From positions 62,001-126,000 of the forward strand of contig JAJECP010000039.1 in the NCBI GenBank assembly GCA_022821985.1: a stretch of 64,000 nt of DNA, in the 5' to 3' direction. The notes under the pieces were generated by a model. The model did not search any database, was not told where the DNA came from, and saw only the letters and a list, made by a program, of their open reading frames with translations. A program made the position numbers and the translations under genes. The stretch comes from Acidimicrobiia bacterium (GTDB taxonomy: Bacteria; Actinomycetota; Acidimicrobiia; Acidimicrobiales; Poriferisodalaceae). This document shows positions 29,626-42,836 of the stretch, in pieces. How positions within the stretch are numbered: position 1 is the first letter of the stretch; each line of letters opens with the position of its first letter.

Positions 29626-29715
29626 TCAGCGCAGCGACACCGCACAGCCGATACAGCGCAACCGAAACATCAAGAACTCGCACCACCGATACAGACACAG
29701 GGCCGGACATAACGC

Positions 29716-33645
<3,930 letters not shown>

Positions 33646-33649
33646 GCAG

Positions 33650-33678
33650 TTGTCGTGCTGGGGCGCGCTGCCTAGCCT
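33650..33678 (+). promoter_or_regulatory. Candidate promoter for rpsL-rpsG-fusA
   Basis: TTGTCG (33650-33655), a 17-base spacer and TAGCCT (33673-33678) lie just after the rpoC stop. The -10 hexamer is identical to those upstream of tuf and rplC. The leader to rpsL would be about 130 nt. Confidence 0.5.
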
Positions 33679-33815
33679 TCAAGGCCGGTTTCGGCGCGCT
33701 GCCGGGTGGGGCATTGCGCAGACCTACCCGACTCCTGCCTGTCGACCTGTCCGCTAGCAATCTGTCCCGCTGACAGCCCCGGCTCGCAGGGGTCTCCCAA
33801 CTCACTGAGGTTCTG

Positions 33816-34187
33816 GTGCCCACGATCCAGCAGCTGGTCCGCAAGGGCCGAAAGTCCAAGCCGACGAAGGTGCGTACGCCTGCGTTGAAGGGCTCGCCCC
33901 AGCGGCGCGGGGTCTGCACGCGCGTGTACACCCACACGCCGAAGAAGCCGAACTCGGCCCTGCGCAAGGTTGCCCGTGTGCGCCTCACCAGCGGTGTCGA
34001 GGTGACCGCCTACATCCCGGGCGAGGGCCACAACCTGCAGGAGCACAGCATCGTGCTGGTGCGCGGCGGCCGGGTGAAGGATCTGCCCGGCGTCCGCTAC
34101 AAGATCATTCGCGGTGCGCTGGATGCTTCGGGTGTGAATGCCCGCCAGCAGGCACGCTCGCGCTACGGCGCCAAGCGGGAGTCCTGA
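33816..34187 (+). CDS. rpsL: 30S ribosomal protein S12
   Basis: The 123-residue protein is typical S12: [11 protein letters not shown] at the N-terminus, the decoding loops [16 protein letters not shown] and [16 protein letters not shown]. Both lysines associated with streptomycin sensitivity (Lys43 and Lys88 equivalents) are present. It begins with GTG at 33816 after CTGAGG. rpsG follows one base after its stop. Confidence 0.98.
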   Translation: MPTIQQLVRKGRKSKPTKVRTPALKGSPQRRGVCTRVYTHTPKKPNSALRKVARVRLTSGVEVTAYIPGEGHNLQEHSIVLVRGGRVKDLPGVRYKIIRGALDASGVNARQQARSRYGAKRES

Positions 34188-34188
34188 C

Positions 34189-34659
34189 GTGCCCCGCCGA
34201 GGTGCAGCGCCCCGCCGCGACATCGCTCCCGACCCCGTCTACGACTCCGCGCTGGTCACCCAGTTCATCAACAAGGTGCTGCGGCGCGGCAAGCGCTCGC
34301 TGGCCGAGAGCATCGTGTACCAAGCGATGGATCTCGTCGGCGAGCGGACAGGCGGCGAGCCGCTCGAGATTCTGAAGCGGGCGGTGGACAACACCCGTCC
34401 GCAAGTCGAAGTGAAGAGCCGTCGCGTCGGCGGTGCCACGTATCAGGTGCCCGTCGAGGTGCGCCCTCGCCGCGCCACCGCGCTGGCAATTCGCTGGATC
34501 GTGGGCTTCGCCCGCGAGCGCCGCGAGCGCACCATGTCGGAACGACTCGCGAACGAGCTGATGGATGCCTCCAACGGCACCGGCTCGGCTGCCAAGCGGC
34601 GTGAAGACACGCACCGCATGGCAGAGGCCAACAAGGCCTTCGCCCACTACCGCTGGTAA
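34189..34659 (+). CDS. rpsG: 30S ribosomal protein S7
   Basis: The 156-residue protein starts [20 protein letters not shown] and contains [39 protein letters not shown] and the C-terminal [13 protein letters not shown], all standard for S7, which nucleates 30S head assembly. The GTG at 34189 is chosen over an upstream in-frame ATG at 34138, which would overlap rpsL and add 17 residues not seen in S7. A GGGAG lies upstream inside the rpsL end. Confidence 0.97.
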   Translation: MPRRGAAPRRDIAPDPVYDSALVTQFINKVLRRGKRSLAESIVYQAMDLVGERTGGEPLEILKRAVDNTRPQVEVKSRRVGGATYQVPVEVRPRRATALAIRWIVGFARERRERTMSERLANELMDASNGTGSAAKRREDTHRMAEANKAFAHYRW

Positions 34660-34726
34660 CAGCCCGCTGGTGAGCAGTTCGCTGGCGATCTGATCGAGAT
34701 GTCTGGTCAATTGGGACAACGCTGAA

Positions 34727-36811
34727 ATGGCTCGAACGCAACCTCTCGACCGCGTCCGCAACATCGGGATCATGGCCCACATCGACGCGGGCAAGACCAC
34801 GGTGACGGAGCGGATCCTCTACTACACCGGTGTCAACTACAAGATCGGCGAGGTTCACGACGGCGCCGCCACGATGGACTGGATGGAGCAGGAGCAGGAG
34901 CGGGGCATCACCATCACCTCCGCCGCCACCACCTGCCACTGGAACGATCACGTCATCAACATCATCGATACGCCGGGCCACGTCGACTTCACCGTCGAGG
35001 TGGAGCGGTCGCTGCGGGTGCTCGACGGCGCCGTGGCAGTGTTCGACGGCGTCGCGGGCGTGGAGCCGCAGACCGAGACCGTCTGGCGGCAAGCCGACCG
35101 GTACGGCGTGCCGCGGATGTGCTTCATCAACAAGCTCGACCGCACCGGCGCCTCGTTCTTCGGCTCGCTGGCCAGCATCGAGGACCGGCTCACCCCCAAC
35201 ACGGCCGTCCTGCAGCTGCCGATCGGCCTCGAGGCCGACTTCGAAGGCGTGGTCGACCTGGTCGAGATGAACGCCGTGGTGTGGAAGGGCGACGACCTCG
35301 GCGCCACCTACGACATCGTCGACATTCCCGCCGACCTGGCCGACCAGGCGTCCGAGTACCGCAGCAAGCTGCTCGAACGGCTCGCCGATGTCGACGAGGA
35401 CATCATGCTGGCCTACCTCGAAGGCGAAGACGTCGATGCCGACACGATCCGGCGGGCGGTCCGGCAGGGCACGCTCGACGGCCAGATCGTGCCGGTGCTC
35501 ACCGGCAGCGCGTTCAAGAACAAGGGCGTGCAGCCGCTGCTCGACGCCGTCACGATGTACCTGCCCGCGCCGGTGGACATCCCGGCCATCGCGGGCAGCT
35601 CAACGAATGGCAAGGAGGATCTGGAGCGCAAGCCCAGCGACGAAGAGCCGTTCTCGGCGTTGGCGTTCAAGATCATGACCGACCCTCACGTCGGCAAGCT
35701 CACCTATTTCCGGGTGTACAGCGGCAAGTTCGAGCGCGGCGGCCAGGTGCTCAACACCACCACGGGCAATCGCGAGCGCATCGGGCGCATCCTGCAGATG
35801 CACGCCAACAACCGCGAAGACCGCGACGACATCGGCACCGGCGACATCGTCGCGGGCATCGGTCTGAAGAACACTCGCACGGGCGACACGCTGTGCGATT
35901 CGTCCAAGCCGATCGTGCTCGAGCAGCTCGACTTCCCCGACCCGGTCGTGCACGTCGCTGTCGAGCCCAAGTCCAAGGGCGACCAGGACAAGCTGGGCAA
36001 GGCGCTCACGGCGCTCAGCGAGGAAGATCCCACCTTCCAGGTCAAGACCGACGACGAGACCGGCCAGACCGTGATCTCCGGCATGGGCGAGCTGCACCTT
36101 GAGGTGCTGGTCGACCGGATGCTGCGGGAGTTCAAGGTGGACGCCTCGATCGGCAAGCCGCAGGTGGCTTACCGCGAGACGATCACCTCACCGGTCGACA
36201 AGTTCGAGTACCGCCACATCAAGCAGACCGGCGGCTCGGGCCAGTACGCGGTGGTGGTCATCAACCTGCGCCCATCGGATCCCGGCGAGGGCTACGTCTT
36301 CGAGGACCACATCCGCGGCGGCGTGATCCCGCGCGAGTACATCTCGTCGGTCGATGCCGGCTTGCAGTCGTCGCTGGAGAACGGCCCGCTCGCGGGCTTC
36401 CCGCTGGTGGACGTGGCCGTCGACCTGATCGACGGCAACCATCACGACGTCGACTCCTCGGAGATGGCGTTCAAGATCGCCGGCACGATGGCCATGCGCG
36501 ACGCAGCGAGGCTGGCACGGCCGGTCTTGCTCGAGCCGGTCATGTCGGTGGAGGTCGTGACGCCCGAGCACTACATGGGCGACGTCATCGGCGACCTCAA
36601 CTCACGGCGCGGCCGGGTCGGGCAGATGGAGCTGCGCGGCGTGAACCAGGTGATCGACGCCAAGGTGCCGCTGTCGGAGATGTTCGGCTACGCCAACGAC
36701 CTCCGGTCCCGCACCCAGGGCCGGGCGACCTACAGCATGCAATTCGACAACTACGAGCAGGTGCCGCGCACCATCGCCGAGGAGATCATCAAGCGCATCC
36801 GCGGCGAATGA
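34727..36811 (+). CDS. fusA: Elongation factor G
   Basis: The 694-residue translocase GTPase has the G1 loop [14 protein letters not shown], switch [14 protein letters not shown] and, further on, domains II-V including the tip region [18 protein letters not shown] and the C-terminal [21 protein letters not shown]. The first methionine ([19 protein letters not shown]) matches homologues, although the ribosome binding site is weak. It lies 67 bases after rpsG in the usual str order. Confidence 0.98.
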   Translation: MARTQPLDRVRNIGIMAHIDAGKTTVTERILYYTGVNYKIGEVHDGAATMDWMEQEQERGITITSAATTCHWNDHVINIIDTPGHVDFTVEVERSLRVLDGAVAVFDGVAGVEPQTETVWRQADRYGVPRMCFINKLDRTGASFFGSLASIEDRLTPNTAVLQLPIGLEADFEGVVDLVEMNAVVWKGDDLGATYDIVDIPADLADQASEYRSKLLERLADVDEDIMLAYLEGEDVDADTIRRAVRQGTLDGQIVPVLTGSAFKNKGVQPLLDAVTMYLPAPVDIPAIAGSSTNGKEDLERKPSDEEPFSALAFKIMTDPHVGKLTYFRVYSGKFERGGQVLNTTTGNRERIGRILQMHANNREDRDDIGTGDIVAGIGLKNTRTGDTLCDSSKPIVLEQLDFPDPVVHVAVEPKSKGDQDKLGKALTALSEEDPTFQVKTDDETGQTVISGMGELHLEVLVDRMLREFKVDASIGKPQVAYRETITSPVDKFEYRHIKQTGGSGQYAVVVINLRPSDPGEGYVFEDHIRGGVIPREYISSVDAGLQSSLENGPLAGFPLVDVAVDLIDGNHHDVDSSEMAFKIAGTMAMRDAARLARPVLLEPVMSVEVVTPEHYMGDVIGDLNSRRGRVGQMELRGVNQVIDAKVPLSEMFGYANDLRSRTQGRATYSMQFDNYEQVPRTIAEEIIKRIRGE

Positions 36812-36872
36812 CCTAGCTGGCTGCTGGAGGGCCGCAGTCGGCTCCGGGCCGCCTTTTGTGGCTGGGGGCCTA

Positions 36873-36901
36873 TTGGAACTGGGCCACGGCATCCCTAGCC
36901 T
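36873..36901 (+). promoter_or_regulatory. Candidate promoter for tuf (and rpsJ)
   Basis: TTGGAA (36873-36878), a 17-base spacer and TAGCCT (36896-36901) lie in the 187-base fusA-tuf gap. A separate tuf promoter is common in bacteria and would supply extra EF-Tu. An A-rich stretch (36920-36938) lies in the leader, unusual for this GC-rich sequence. Confidence 0.5.
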
Positions 36902-36903
36902 CA

Positions 36904-36920
36904 CACCGTTCAGAACGGTG
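36904..36920. promoter_or_regulatory. Palindrome at the predicted tuf transcription start
   Basis: CACCGTT (36904-36910) and AACGGTG (36914-36920) are perfect inverted repeats around CAG. The expected start, about seven bases after the -10, falls inside the left arm, so the element is placed as a DNA operator rather than an intact RNA hairpin. Confidence 0.3.
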
Positions 36921-36998
36921 AAGAAACAAAGAAAAACGACATCCCTGCACCTCACTCACCCCCGATAGGCGAGCAGAACCCCGAAAGGCGGGTACGAC

Positions 36999-38183
36999 AT
37001 GGCAAAAGAGCGTTTCGAGCGGACCAAGCCTCACGTCAACGTGGGCACGATGGGCCACATCGACCATGGCAAGACGACACTGACGGCTGCCATCACGCGC
37101 GTGCTGTCCGAACAGGTCGGCGGCCAGGCCACGGCCTTCGACGAGATCGACAAGGCACCCGAAGAGCGTGAGCGCGGCATCACGATCTCGATCGCGCACG
37201 TCGAGTACGAGACGGCCAACCGGCATTACGCGCACGTCGACATGCCCGGTCACGCCGACTACATCAAGAACATGATCACCGGCGCCGCCCAGGTGGACGG
37301 CGCCATCTTGGTGGTGTCCGCCGCTGACGGCCCGATGCCCCAGACGCGTGAGCACGTGCTGCTGGCCCGCCAGGTCGGCGTGCCCTACATCGTGGTCGCC
37401 CTCAACAAGGTCGACATGGTCGACGATGAGGAGCTGCTCGAGCTGGTCGAGCTCGAGGTACGCGAGCTGCTCAGCGAGTACGAGTTCCCCGGCGACGACG
37501 TGCCGGTGGTCCGCGTCTCCGCGCTGAATGCGCTGGAGGGCGACGCGGCTGCCGCCGAGCAGGTCGTCGAGCTGATGAACGCGGTCGACGAGTACGTACC
37601 CGAGCCCGAGCGCGACACCGAGCGCCCGTTCCTGATGCCGATCGAGGACGTCTTCTCGATCACTGGCCGCGGCACCGTAGTGACCGGCAAGATCGAGCAG
37701 GGCATCATCAACTCCGGTGACGAGGTCGAGATCGTGGGCATCCGCGAGACGCAGACCACCACGGTGACCGGCGTCGAGATGTTCCGCAAGATCCTCGATC
37801 AGGGCCAGGCGGGCGACAACGTCGGCCTGCTGCTGCGCGGCACCGGCAAGGACGAGGTGGAGCGCGGCCAGGTCTGCACCCGCAAGGGCGCGATCACCCC
37901 GCACACCAAGTTCGAGGCGCAGGTCTACGTGCTCACCAAGGACGAGGGAGGGCGGCACAAGCCGTTCTTCTCGAACTACCGCCCGCAGTTCTATTTCCGC
38001 ACCACCGACATCACCGGTGTGGTCGAGCTGCCGTCGGGCACCGAGATGTGCATGCCGGGCGACAACACCGAGATGACCGTCGAGCTGATCAACCCGATCG
38101 CGATGGACGAGGGCTTGCGCTTCGCCATCCGCGAGGGCGGGCGCACTGTGGGCGCCGGCCGGGTCACCAAGATCGTCCAGTAA
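36999..38183 (+). CDS. tuf: Elongation factor Tu
   Basis: The 394-residue GTPase has G1 [10 protein letters not shown], switch [33 protein letters not shown], domain II ([13 protein letters not shown]) and domain III ([22 protein letters not shown]). It delivers aminoacyl-tRNA to the ribosome. GAAAGGCGGG precedes the ATG. It is the only tuf copy visible here. rpsJ follows after 32 bases. Confidence 0.98.
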   Translation: MAKERFERTKPHVNVGTMGHIDHGKTTLTAAITRVLSEQVGGQATAFDEIDKAPEERERGITISIAHVEYETANRHYAHVDMPGHADYIKNMITGAAQVDGAILVVSAADGPMPQTREHVLLARQVGVPYIVVALNKVDMVDDEELLELVELEVRELLSEYEFPGDDVPVVRVSALNALEGDAAAAEQVVELMNAVDEYVPEPERDTERPFLMPIEDVFSITGRGTVVTGKIEQGIINSGDEVEIVGIRETQTTTVTGVEMFRKILDQGQAGDNVGLLLRGTGKDEVERGQVCTRKGAITPHTKFEAQVYVLTKDEGGRHKPFFSNYRPQFYFRTTDITGVVELPSGTEMCMPGDNTEMTVELINPIAMDEGLRFAIREGGRTVGAGRVTKIVQ

Positions 38184-38215
38184 CCCGGGTTTCCGGCGAA
38201 CAGTCAGGCACTCAG

Positions 38216-38530
38216 ATGGCAGCACCTCGGATCCGGATGCGGCTCAAGGCCTACGACCACGAGATCGTGGACCAGTCGGCGCAGAAGATCACCGAGACGG
38301 TGCTGCGCACCAACGCCAAGGTGCGGGGCCCGGTGCCGCTGCCCACCGAGAAGCATCGCTACACGGTCGTGCGGTCTCCTCATAAGGACAAGGACTCGCG
38401 CGAGCACTTCGAGATGCGGATCCACAAGCGCCTGATCGATGTGATCGATCCCACCGACAAGACGGTCGACTCGCTCCAGCGTCTCGACCTGCCTGCCGGC
38501 GTCGAGATCGAACTCAAAGTCCAGCCTTAG
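38216..38530 (+). CDS. rpsJ: 30S ribosomal protein S10
   Basis: The 104-residue protein is a complete S10 ([52 protein letters not shown]). It is also NusE in antitermination. In most bacteria rplC follows directly; here rpsJ is the last gene of the tuf unit and a 9.9-kb block intervenes before rplC. ATG 38216 starts the conserved [11 protein letters not shown]; ribosome binding signals are modest. Confidence 0.97.
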   Translation: MAAPRIRMRLKAYDHEIVDQSAQKITETVLRTNAKVRGPVPLPTEKHRYTVVRSPHKDKDSREHFEMRIHKRLIDVIDPTDKTVDSLQRLDLPAGVEIELKVQP

Positions 38531-38539
38531 CGCGCTACC

Positions 38540-38620
38540 CGCCCGCGAGCGGGCGCTGTGCTGGTTCTATCCGCCCGCAAGCGGGCGCAGTGCTGGTTCT
38601 ATCCGCCCGCGAGCGGGCGG
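38540..38620. repeat. Three tandem 32-bp repeats: duplicated 3' tail of the MoaD/ThiS-like gene
   Basis: Three 16-bp palindromes, CGCCCGC-(G/A)A-GCGGGCG form, start at 38540, 38572 and 38604, separated by near-identical 16-bp spacers (CTGTGCTGGTTCTATC, CAGTGCTGGTTCTATC). Read on the minus strand each unit encodes Arg-Pro-Leu-Ala-Gly-Gly-stop. The copy at 38604 is the true end of the MoaD/ThiS-like gene and the other two are downstream copies. As RNA each forms a very stable hairpin, so the array probably also terminates both the rpsJ transcript and the converging molybdenum-hydroxylase transcript. Confidence 0.85.
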
Positions 38621-38850
38621 ACTAAGTGCACCTCTGAGGTTGGGGTGAGGGCTTCGAGCCAGGGGTCGGGGATGATCTCGCCGTCGATGGCGACTGCCGT
38701 CGAGGACGTCTCGACGAGGTGTGCGTTGAGCGACGGGTAGAGCTCTGCGAGCTGACGCACCAGGTCGCGCACATTCGCAGCGTCGATGGTGACCTCAGAT
38801 GTGCCGCCGGTGTGCTGGCGCTGGTCGGTCGAGAAGTGAACGACCGCCAT
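38599..38850 (-). CDS. MoaD/ThiS-family sulfur-carrier-like protein
   Basis: The 83-residue protein has a beta-grasp pattern (MAVVHFSTDQRQHTGGTSEV, VRDLVRQLAELYPSLNAHLV, SSTAVAIDGEIIPDPWLEAL) and the essential C-terminal Gly-Gly (VRPLAGG). Such carriers are thiocarboxylated at the last Gly and donate sulfur in molybdopterin, thiamine or thiolated-cofactor synthesis. Its position 42 bases downstream of three molybdenum hydroxylase subunits suggests a molybdopterin role, but no moaE is near. Its last six codons lie inside the third hairpin repeat, so the functional Gly-Gly is encoded by the palindrome. Confidence 0.75.
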   Translation of the reverse strand: MAVVHFSTDQRQHTGGTSEVTIDAANVRDLVRQLAELYPSLNAHLVETSSTAVAIDGEIIPDPWLEALTPTSEVHLVRPLAGG

Positions 38851-38892
38851 CGAGTCGCCCCGACGAATCGGCTCAGCGGCTTCGGGCTGCGA

Positions 38893-41166
38893 TCAGCTCT
38901 CGGCGGCCGTCAGCGCTTCCAGCACTCGCGGTGGCGAGAGCGGCAGGTCGGTGATGCGCACGCCGGTGGCATCGGCAACGGCGTTGGCCATCACCGGCAG
39001 CGGCGGCACGATGCCCACCTCGCCGACACCGCGCACGCCATAGGGATGCGACGGGTTCGGCACCTCCACGATGCAGGTCTCGATCATCGGCAGGTCCGAT
39101 GCCACCGGGATGCGGTAGTCGAGGAATCCCGGGTTCTCGAGGTTGCCGTCGTCGGAGTAGATGTACTCCTCGTTCAGCGCCCAGCCGATGCCCTGCACCA
39201 CGCCGCCCTGCATCTGGCCTTCCACGTAGCTGGGGTGGATCGCTGTGCCGGCGTCCTGCGCGGTGGTGTAACGCTCGACGGTGACCCGCCCGGTTTCCTG
39301 GTCAACCGACACGTCGGCGACCTGGACCGAGAAGGCCGGGCCGGCGCCCCGGGCATTCAGCGACGCGGTGGCGCCCAGCGGGCCGCCAGTGCGCTTGGCA
39401 TTGCCGGTGATGGCGGCCAGCGTCAGCGGTTCCTGCTCGCCAGGTCCGTGCACGGCCGAGCCGTCCACCCACTCGACCTCTTCGACATCGCAATCCCAGG
39501 TCTTGGCCGCACGCTTGCGCAGCTGCTCCTTGAGATCGCGGCAGGCCTCCACGACGGCCATGCCCGTCGCGAACGTGGCGCGGCTGCCCTCAGTCACGTC
39601 GGTGAAGCCGACTACCTCGGTGTCGCCCACGACCGGCTGGATCAGGTGCACGTCGAGGCCCAGCTCCTCGGCGGCCATCAGCGCCATCGACGCGCGGCTG
39701 CCGCCGATGTCGGGGCTGCCGGTGATCACCGTGGCGGTGCCGTTCTCGTTCAGGTTCACCGTCGCGCTCGACGCCTCGCCGATGTTGAACCAGAAACCGC
39801 TGGCCACGCCGCGGCCCTGCCCTTCGGGCAGCTCCGACTGGTAGTGGTCGCTGTCGCGGATCGCTCCGAGGCACTCGCGCAAGCCGATCATCGGCCACTT
39901 GGGTCCGTACGGTGTCGGGTCGCCCTGCGAGGGGCAGTTCTGGATGCGGAGGTCGAGCGGGTCCATGCCGACACGCTCGGCTATCTCGTCGACCACCGAG
40001 TCCATCGCGAACGCTGCTGCAGGCGCCGAGGGGGCCCGGTAGGCCACGTTGACCGGCCGGTTGAGCACCACGTCGAAGCCCTCCACATAGAGGTGATCGA
40101 GGGTGTAGGCCGACACGACGCACATGCAGCCGAGCATCGCGGCGATGCCCTGGAAGGCCCCGTTCTCGTATGCCAGCCAGGCCTTCGCCGTGGTGATGGT
40201 GCCGTCGTTGCGGGCGCCGACCTTCATCTTGATGATGGCCCCGGGTGCCGGGCCGGTTGCCCGGAACACGTCCTCACGGCTCATCACGATCTTGACCGGT
40301 CGGCCCGCTTTCGTCGAGAGCAGTGCCGCCACCGGCTCGATGTAGATCGTCGTCTTGCCGCCGAAGCCGCCGCCGATCTCCGCGGGGATCACCTTGATGC
40401 GCGAGGTGTCCCATCCGAGCACCGTGGCTGTCGACGAGCGCACCATGAAGTGGCCCTGGGAGGAGGCCCAAATGACCGCCTTGCCTTCCTGGTCGCAGTC
40501 GACCACACAGGCGTGCGGCTCGATGTAGCCCTGGTGCACCGCCTGGGTCGAGAACTCCCGCTCGATCACGATGTCGGCCTCGGCGAAACCTTGCTCGACG
40601 TCGCCGCGCTCGTACACCGTGCGGGCCGCGATGTTCGACGGCTCGGTGGGCCGCGGCTCGACACCGCGCGTGAACAGGTTGTCGTGCAGCACTGGCGCGT
40701 CGTCGGCCATCGCGTCGGAGATGTTCAGCACGTGGGGGAGCAGCTCGTAGGTGACCTCGATGGCCTCCGCCGCTGCCTTGGCCTCGCGCCGGGTGGACGC
40801 CGCTACCGCAGCCACGGCGTGGCCGCTGTACAGCACCGTGTCGCGGGCGATGACCGTGCACATCAAGTTGCGCGTCGCGCCCTTGGGCGGTGCTTCGGGG
40901 AAATCGGCCCCGGTGACCACCGCTTTCACGCCGGGCATCGCCTCGGCGGCTGAGGTGTCGATCGAGACGATCCGTGCGTGGGGATGCGGCGAGCGCAGGA
41001 TGTGCCCGTACAGCATTCCCGGCAGGTTCAGATCGGCCGCGTAGCGGGCCTTGCCGGCGACCTTGTCGAGCCCGTCATGGCGGACGGGGCGGGTGCCGAC
41101 CCAGCGGTAGCCGCTGGCTCCGTTGCCATTGGTGCCGGTGCTTGCAGCAGCTTCAGTAGTGCTCAT
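38893..41166 (-). CDS. Xanthine dehydrogenase family, molybdopterin-binding (large) subunit
   Basis: The 757-residue subunit begins with an aldehyde oxidase a/b-hammerhead domain (GLDKVAGKARYAADLNLPGM) followed by the molybdenum-binding domain with GGGFGGKT, the active-site loop AYRAPSAPAAAFA and the C-terminal GVRGVGEVGIVPP containing the catalytic Glu. The active-site loop lacks the AYRCSFR signature of form I CO dehydrogenase, so this is a hydroxylase for an unknown heteroaromatic, aldehyde or purine substrate. It is the third gene of the leftward operon FAD-FeS-Mo. Confidence 0.88.
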   Translation of the reverse strand: MSTTEAAASTGTNGNGASGYRWVGTRPVRHDGLDKVAGKARYAADLNLPGMLYGHILRSPHPHARIVSIDTSAAEAMPGVKAVVTGADFPEAPPKGATRNLMCTVIARDTVLYSGHAVAAVAASTRREAKAAAEAIEVTYELLPHVLNISDAMADDAPVLHDNLFTRGVEPRPTEPSNIAARTVYERGDVEQGFAEADIVIEREFSTQAVHQGYIEPHACVVDCDQEGKAVIWASSQGHFMVRSSTATVLGWDTSRIKVIPAEIGGGFGGKTTIYIEPVAALLSTKAGRPVKIVMSREDVFRATGPAPGAIIKMKVGARNDGTITTAKAWLAYENGAFQGIAAMLGCMCVVSAYTLDHLYVEGFDVVLNRPVNVAYRAPSAPAAAFAMDSVVDEIAERVGMDPLDLRIQNCPSQGDPTPYGPKWPMIGLRECLGAIRDSDHYQSELPEGQGRGVASGFWFNIGEASSATVNLNENGTATVITGSPDIGGSRASMALMAAEELGLDVHLIQPVVGDTEVVGFTDVTEGSRATFATGMAVVEACRDLKEQLRKRAAKTWDCDVEEVEWVDGSAVHGPGEQEPLTLAAITGNAKRTGGPLGATASLNARGAGPAFSVQVADVSVDQETGRVTVERYTTAQDAGTAIHPSYVEGQMQGGVVQGIGWALNEEYIYSDDGNLENPGFLDYRIPVASDLPMIETCIVEVPNPSHPYGVRGVGEVGIVPPLPVMANAVADATGVRITDLPLSPPRVLEALTAAES

Positions 41167-41217
41167 GTTCAGGTGTCCTTCTGCGATATCAGGAGAGTCT
41201 CAGCCAGCCGATGTCAA

Positions 41218-41697
41218 TCAGGCTGGGGTACGGATCTGGACGGCGGCCTCGAGCACCGAGCGCACGATCTTGTCGTAGCCGGTGCAGCGGCACAGGTTGC
41301 CGGCGAGCGCGTAGCGCACTTCGGTCTCAGTGGGGTCGGGGTTCTCGTCGAGGAGCGCCTTGGCGGCGATGAGGAACCCGGGCGTGCAGATGCCGCATTG
41401 CAGCGCCGCGCCTTCGAGGAAGCACTGCTGCAGCGGGTGCAGCTCATCTGCGCTGGCGAGACCTTCGCAGGTGGTGATGGAGGCGCCGTCGGCCTCCGGA
41501 GCGAAGATCAGGCAGGCGCACTGCAGCCGCCCGTCCATGATGACCGAGCAGGCGCCGCAGTCGCCGGTGCCGCAGCCTTCCTTGGCCCCGATCAAGCCCA
41601 GCTCGTCTCGCAGGGCATTGAGCAGCGATTCGCCGTCTTCGGTCAGAAAATCAACGGCGTCGCCGTTGACCTCGCAGTTCACATGGGTGCGGCTCAT
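41218..41697 (-). CDS. Molybdenum hydroxylase 2Fe-2S subunit
   Basis: The 159-residue small subunit carries two [2Fe-2S] clusters. The plant-ferredoxin-type site uses Cys42, Cys47, Cys50 and Cys62 (GCGTGDCGACS), and the helical-bundle site uses Cys101, Cys104, Cys136 and Cys138 (CGICTPGFL, CRCTGYD). It transfers electrons from the molybdenum centre to FAD. Its ATG overlaps the FAD-subunit stop by one base (TGATG), so the two are translationally coupled. Confidence 0.92.
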   Translation of the reverse strand: MSRTHVNCEVNGDAVDFLTEDGESLLNALRDELGLIGAKEGCGTGDCGACSVIMDGRLQCACLIFAPEADGASITTCEGLASADELHPLQQCFLEGAALQCGICTPGFLIAAKALLDENPDPTETEVRYALAGNLCRCTGYDKIVRSVLEAAVQIRTPA

Positions 41698-42575
41698 CAG
41701 GACGCTCCGTTCTGTCCGTTGCGTGTTCGAATCCGGTCGGCGGCAATGCCGGCGGCTCGACGGGTGAGCACGCCGGCGACCTGGCGCCGGTAGTTGATCG
41801 TGCCCCGCTTGTCGTCGATGGGGTTGCAGGCATCGCTGGCGGCTGCGGCTGCGGTGGCCAACGCTGCGTCGTCGAGGCTGCTGCCCACGAGCGCCGCCTC
41901 TGCGGCAGGCACCCGCACGACGGTGGGCGCCACCGCGCCGAGCGCGACCGAGGCCGCGCTCACATTGCCGCTGTCGTCCAGCGTGATGCGCACCCCGGCA
42001 CCCACCACGGCGATGTCCATCTCGGTGCGAGGGATGAGTCGCAGGTAGGCGTCGGAGGTGCCGCCGGCTGGCCGGGCGAGCTCGAAGCACACCACGATCT
42101 CGTCATGCGCCAGCGATGTCTGGCCGGGCCCGGTCACCACGTCGGCGACGGGTACCCGCCGCTCGCCGTCAGCGCCTGCGATCACGGCCACCGCATCGTT
42201 CACCACCAGGGCAGGCACGGAGTCGGCAGCGGGGGAGGCGTTGCAGAGGTTCCCGCCGAGGCTGGAGCGGTTCTGGATCTGGTCGGACCCGATGAGTCCT
42301 GCAGCCTCGGTCAGGCCTGGGAAGTCGGCAGCAAAGGCGGCGTTGGACGTCAGCGCCGAGCTGGGGGCCGCAGCACCCACCTGCCAGGTGTCGCCGTCGA
42401 GGCTCACCGACATGAGACGGTCGATCTTCTTGAGGTCGATCACCATCGACGGCTCAGGCCGCCCGGCGCGCATCTGCGGCACGACGTCGGTCGCGCCTGC
42501 GAACACGATGGCTTCGGCATCGCCGGCCAGCAGTGTCCTCGCCTCGTCAATGGTGGTCGGCGCGGCATATTTCAT
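41697..42575 (-). CDS. Molybdenum hydroxylase FAD-binding (medium) subunit
   Basis: The 292-residue subunit shows the FAD pyrophosphate-binding motif IVFAGATDVVPQMRAG near its N-terminus, the second flavin segment NRSSLGGNLCNASPAADSVPALV and the C-terminal CO-dehydrogenase-flavoprotein domain (INYRRQVAGVLTRRA). It passes electrons from the iron-sulfur clusters to an external acceptor. It is the first gene of the leftward operon. The start at 42575 follows GGGAG. The 261-base gap to the divergent reductase gene (42576-42836) must hold two promoters, but I see no convincing hexamer pair there. Confidence 0.9.
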   Translation of the reverse strand: MKYAAPTTIDEARTLLAGDAEAIVFAGATDVVPQMRAGRPEPSMVIDLKKIDRLMSVSLDGDTWQVGAAAPSSALTSNAAFAADFPGLTEAAGLIGSDQIQNRSSLGGNLCNASPAADSVPALVVNDAVAVIAGADGERRVPVADVVTGPGQTSLAHDEIVVCFELARPAGGTSDAYLRLIPRTEMDIAVVGAGVRITLDDSGNVSAASVALGAVAPTVVRVPAAEAALVGSSLDDAALATAAAAASDACNPIDDKRGTINYRRQVAGVLTRRAAGIAADRIRTRNGQNGAS

Positions 42576-42836
42576 GCGGATAGCTCCCGATCCGTTGGGT
42601 GTTGCGTCATGTGTCGACGCACCGTCTCCCGGCGGTTGCGTCGCTCGCGCCGCCTGCGGGCGACGGCGCGCACGGCAGCGGACGTTAGTTGCGCTGAGCC
42701 GTGCTCGTCGCATCAACCGTCGCCGGCGACCTCCCGCACCGTGGCCCCCTGTCGCAAACGAGCCAAGAACCGTCGTTGACGAGCGGCAATCATGTGTTGC
42801 CGCAGCGACATCCATTAACGAGCCGAGGAGCGGGTC

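Noticed and set aside
29640..29700. Repeated CCGATACAG in the rpoB-rpoC gap as an operator
   Set aside because: Two copies of a nine-base string without symmetry or a nearby promoter are not enough evidence.
36812..36872. Terminator after fusA ending in CCTTTTG
   Set aside because: The only stem before the T run is four base pairs (CGGC/GCCG); the apparent GGGCCGC pair is a direct repeat, not an inverted one.
38540..38620. Possible CRISPR array
   Set aside because: The units are tandem with near-identical 16-bp spacers, are palindromic and encode the tail of the neighbouring gene; there are no unique spacers and no cas genes.
38893..41166. Carbon monoxide dehydrogenase large subunit (coxL form I)
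   Set aside because: The active-site loop reads AYRAPSAPAAAF and not the AYRCSFR of form I enzymes.
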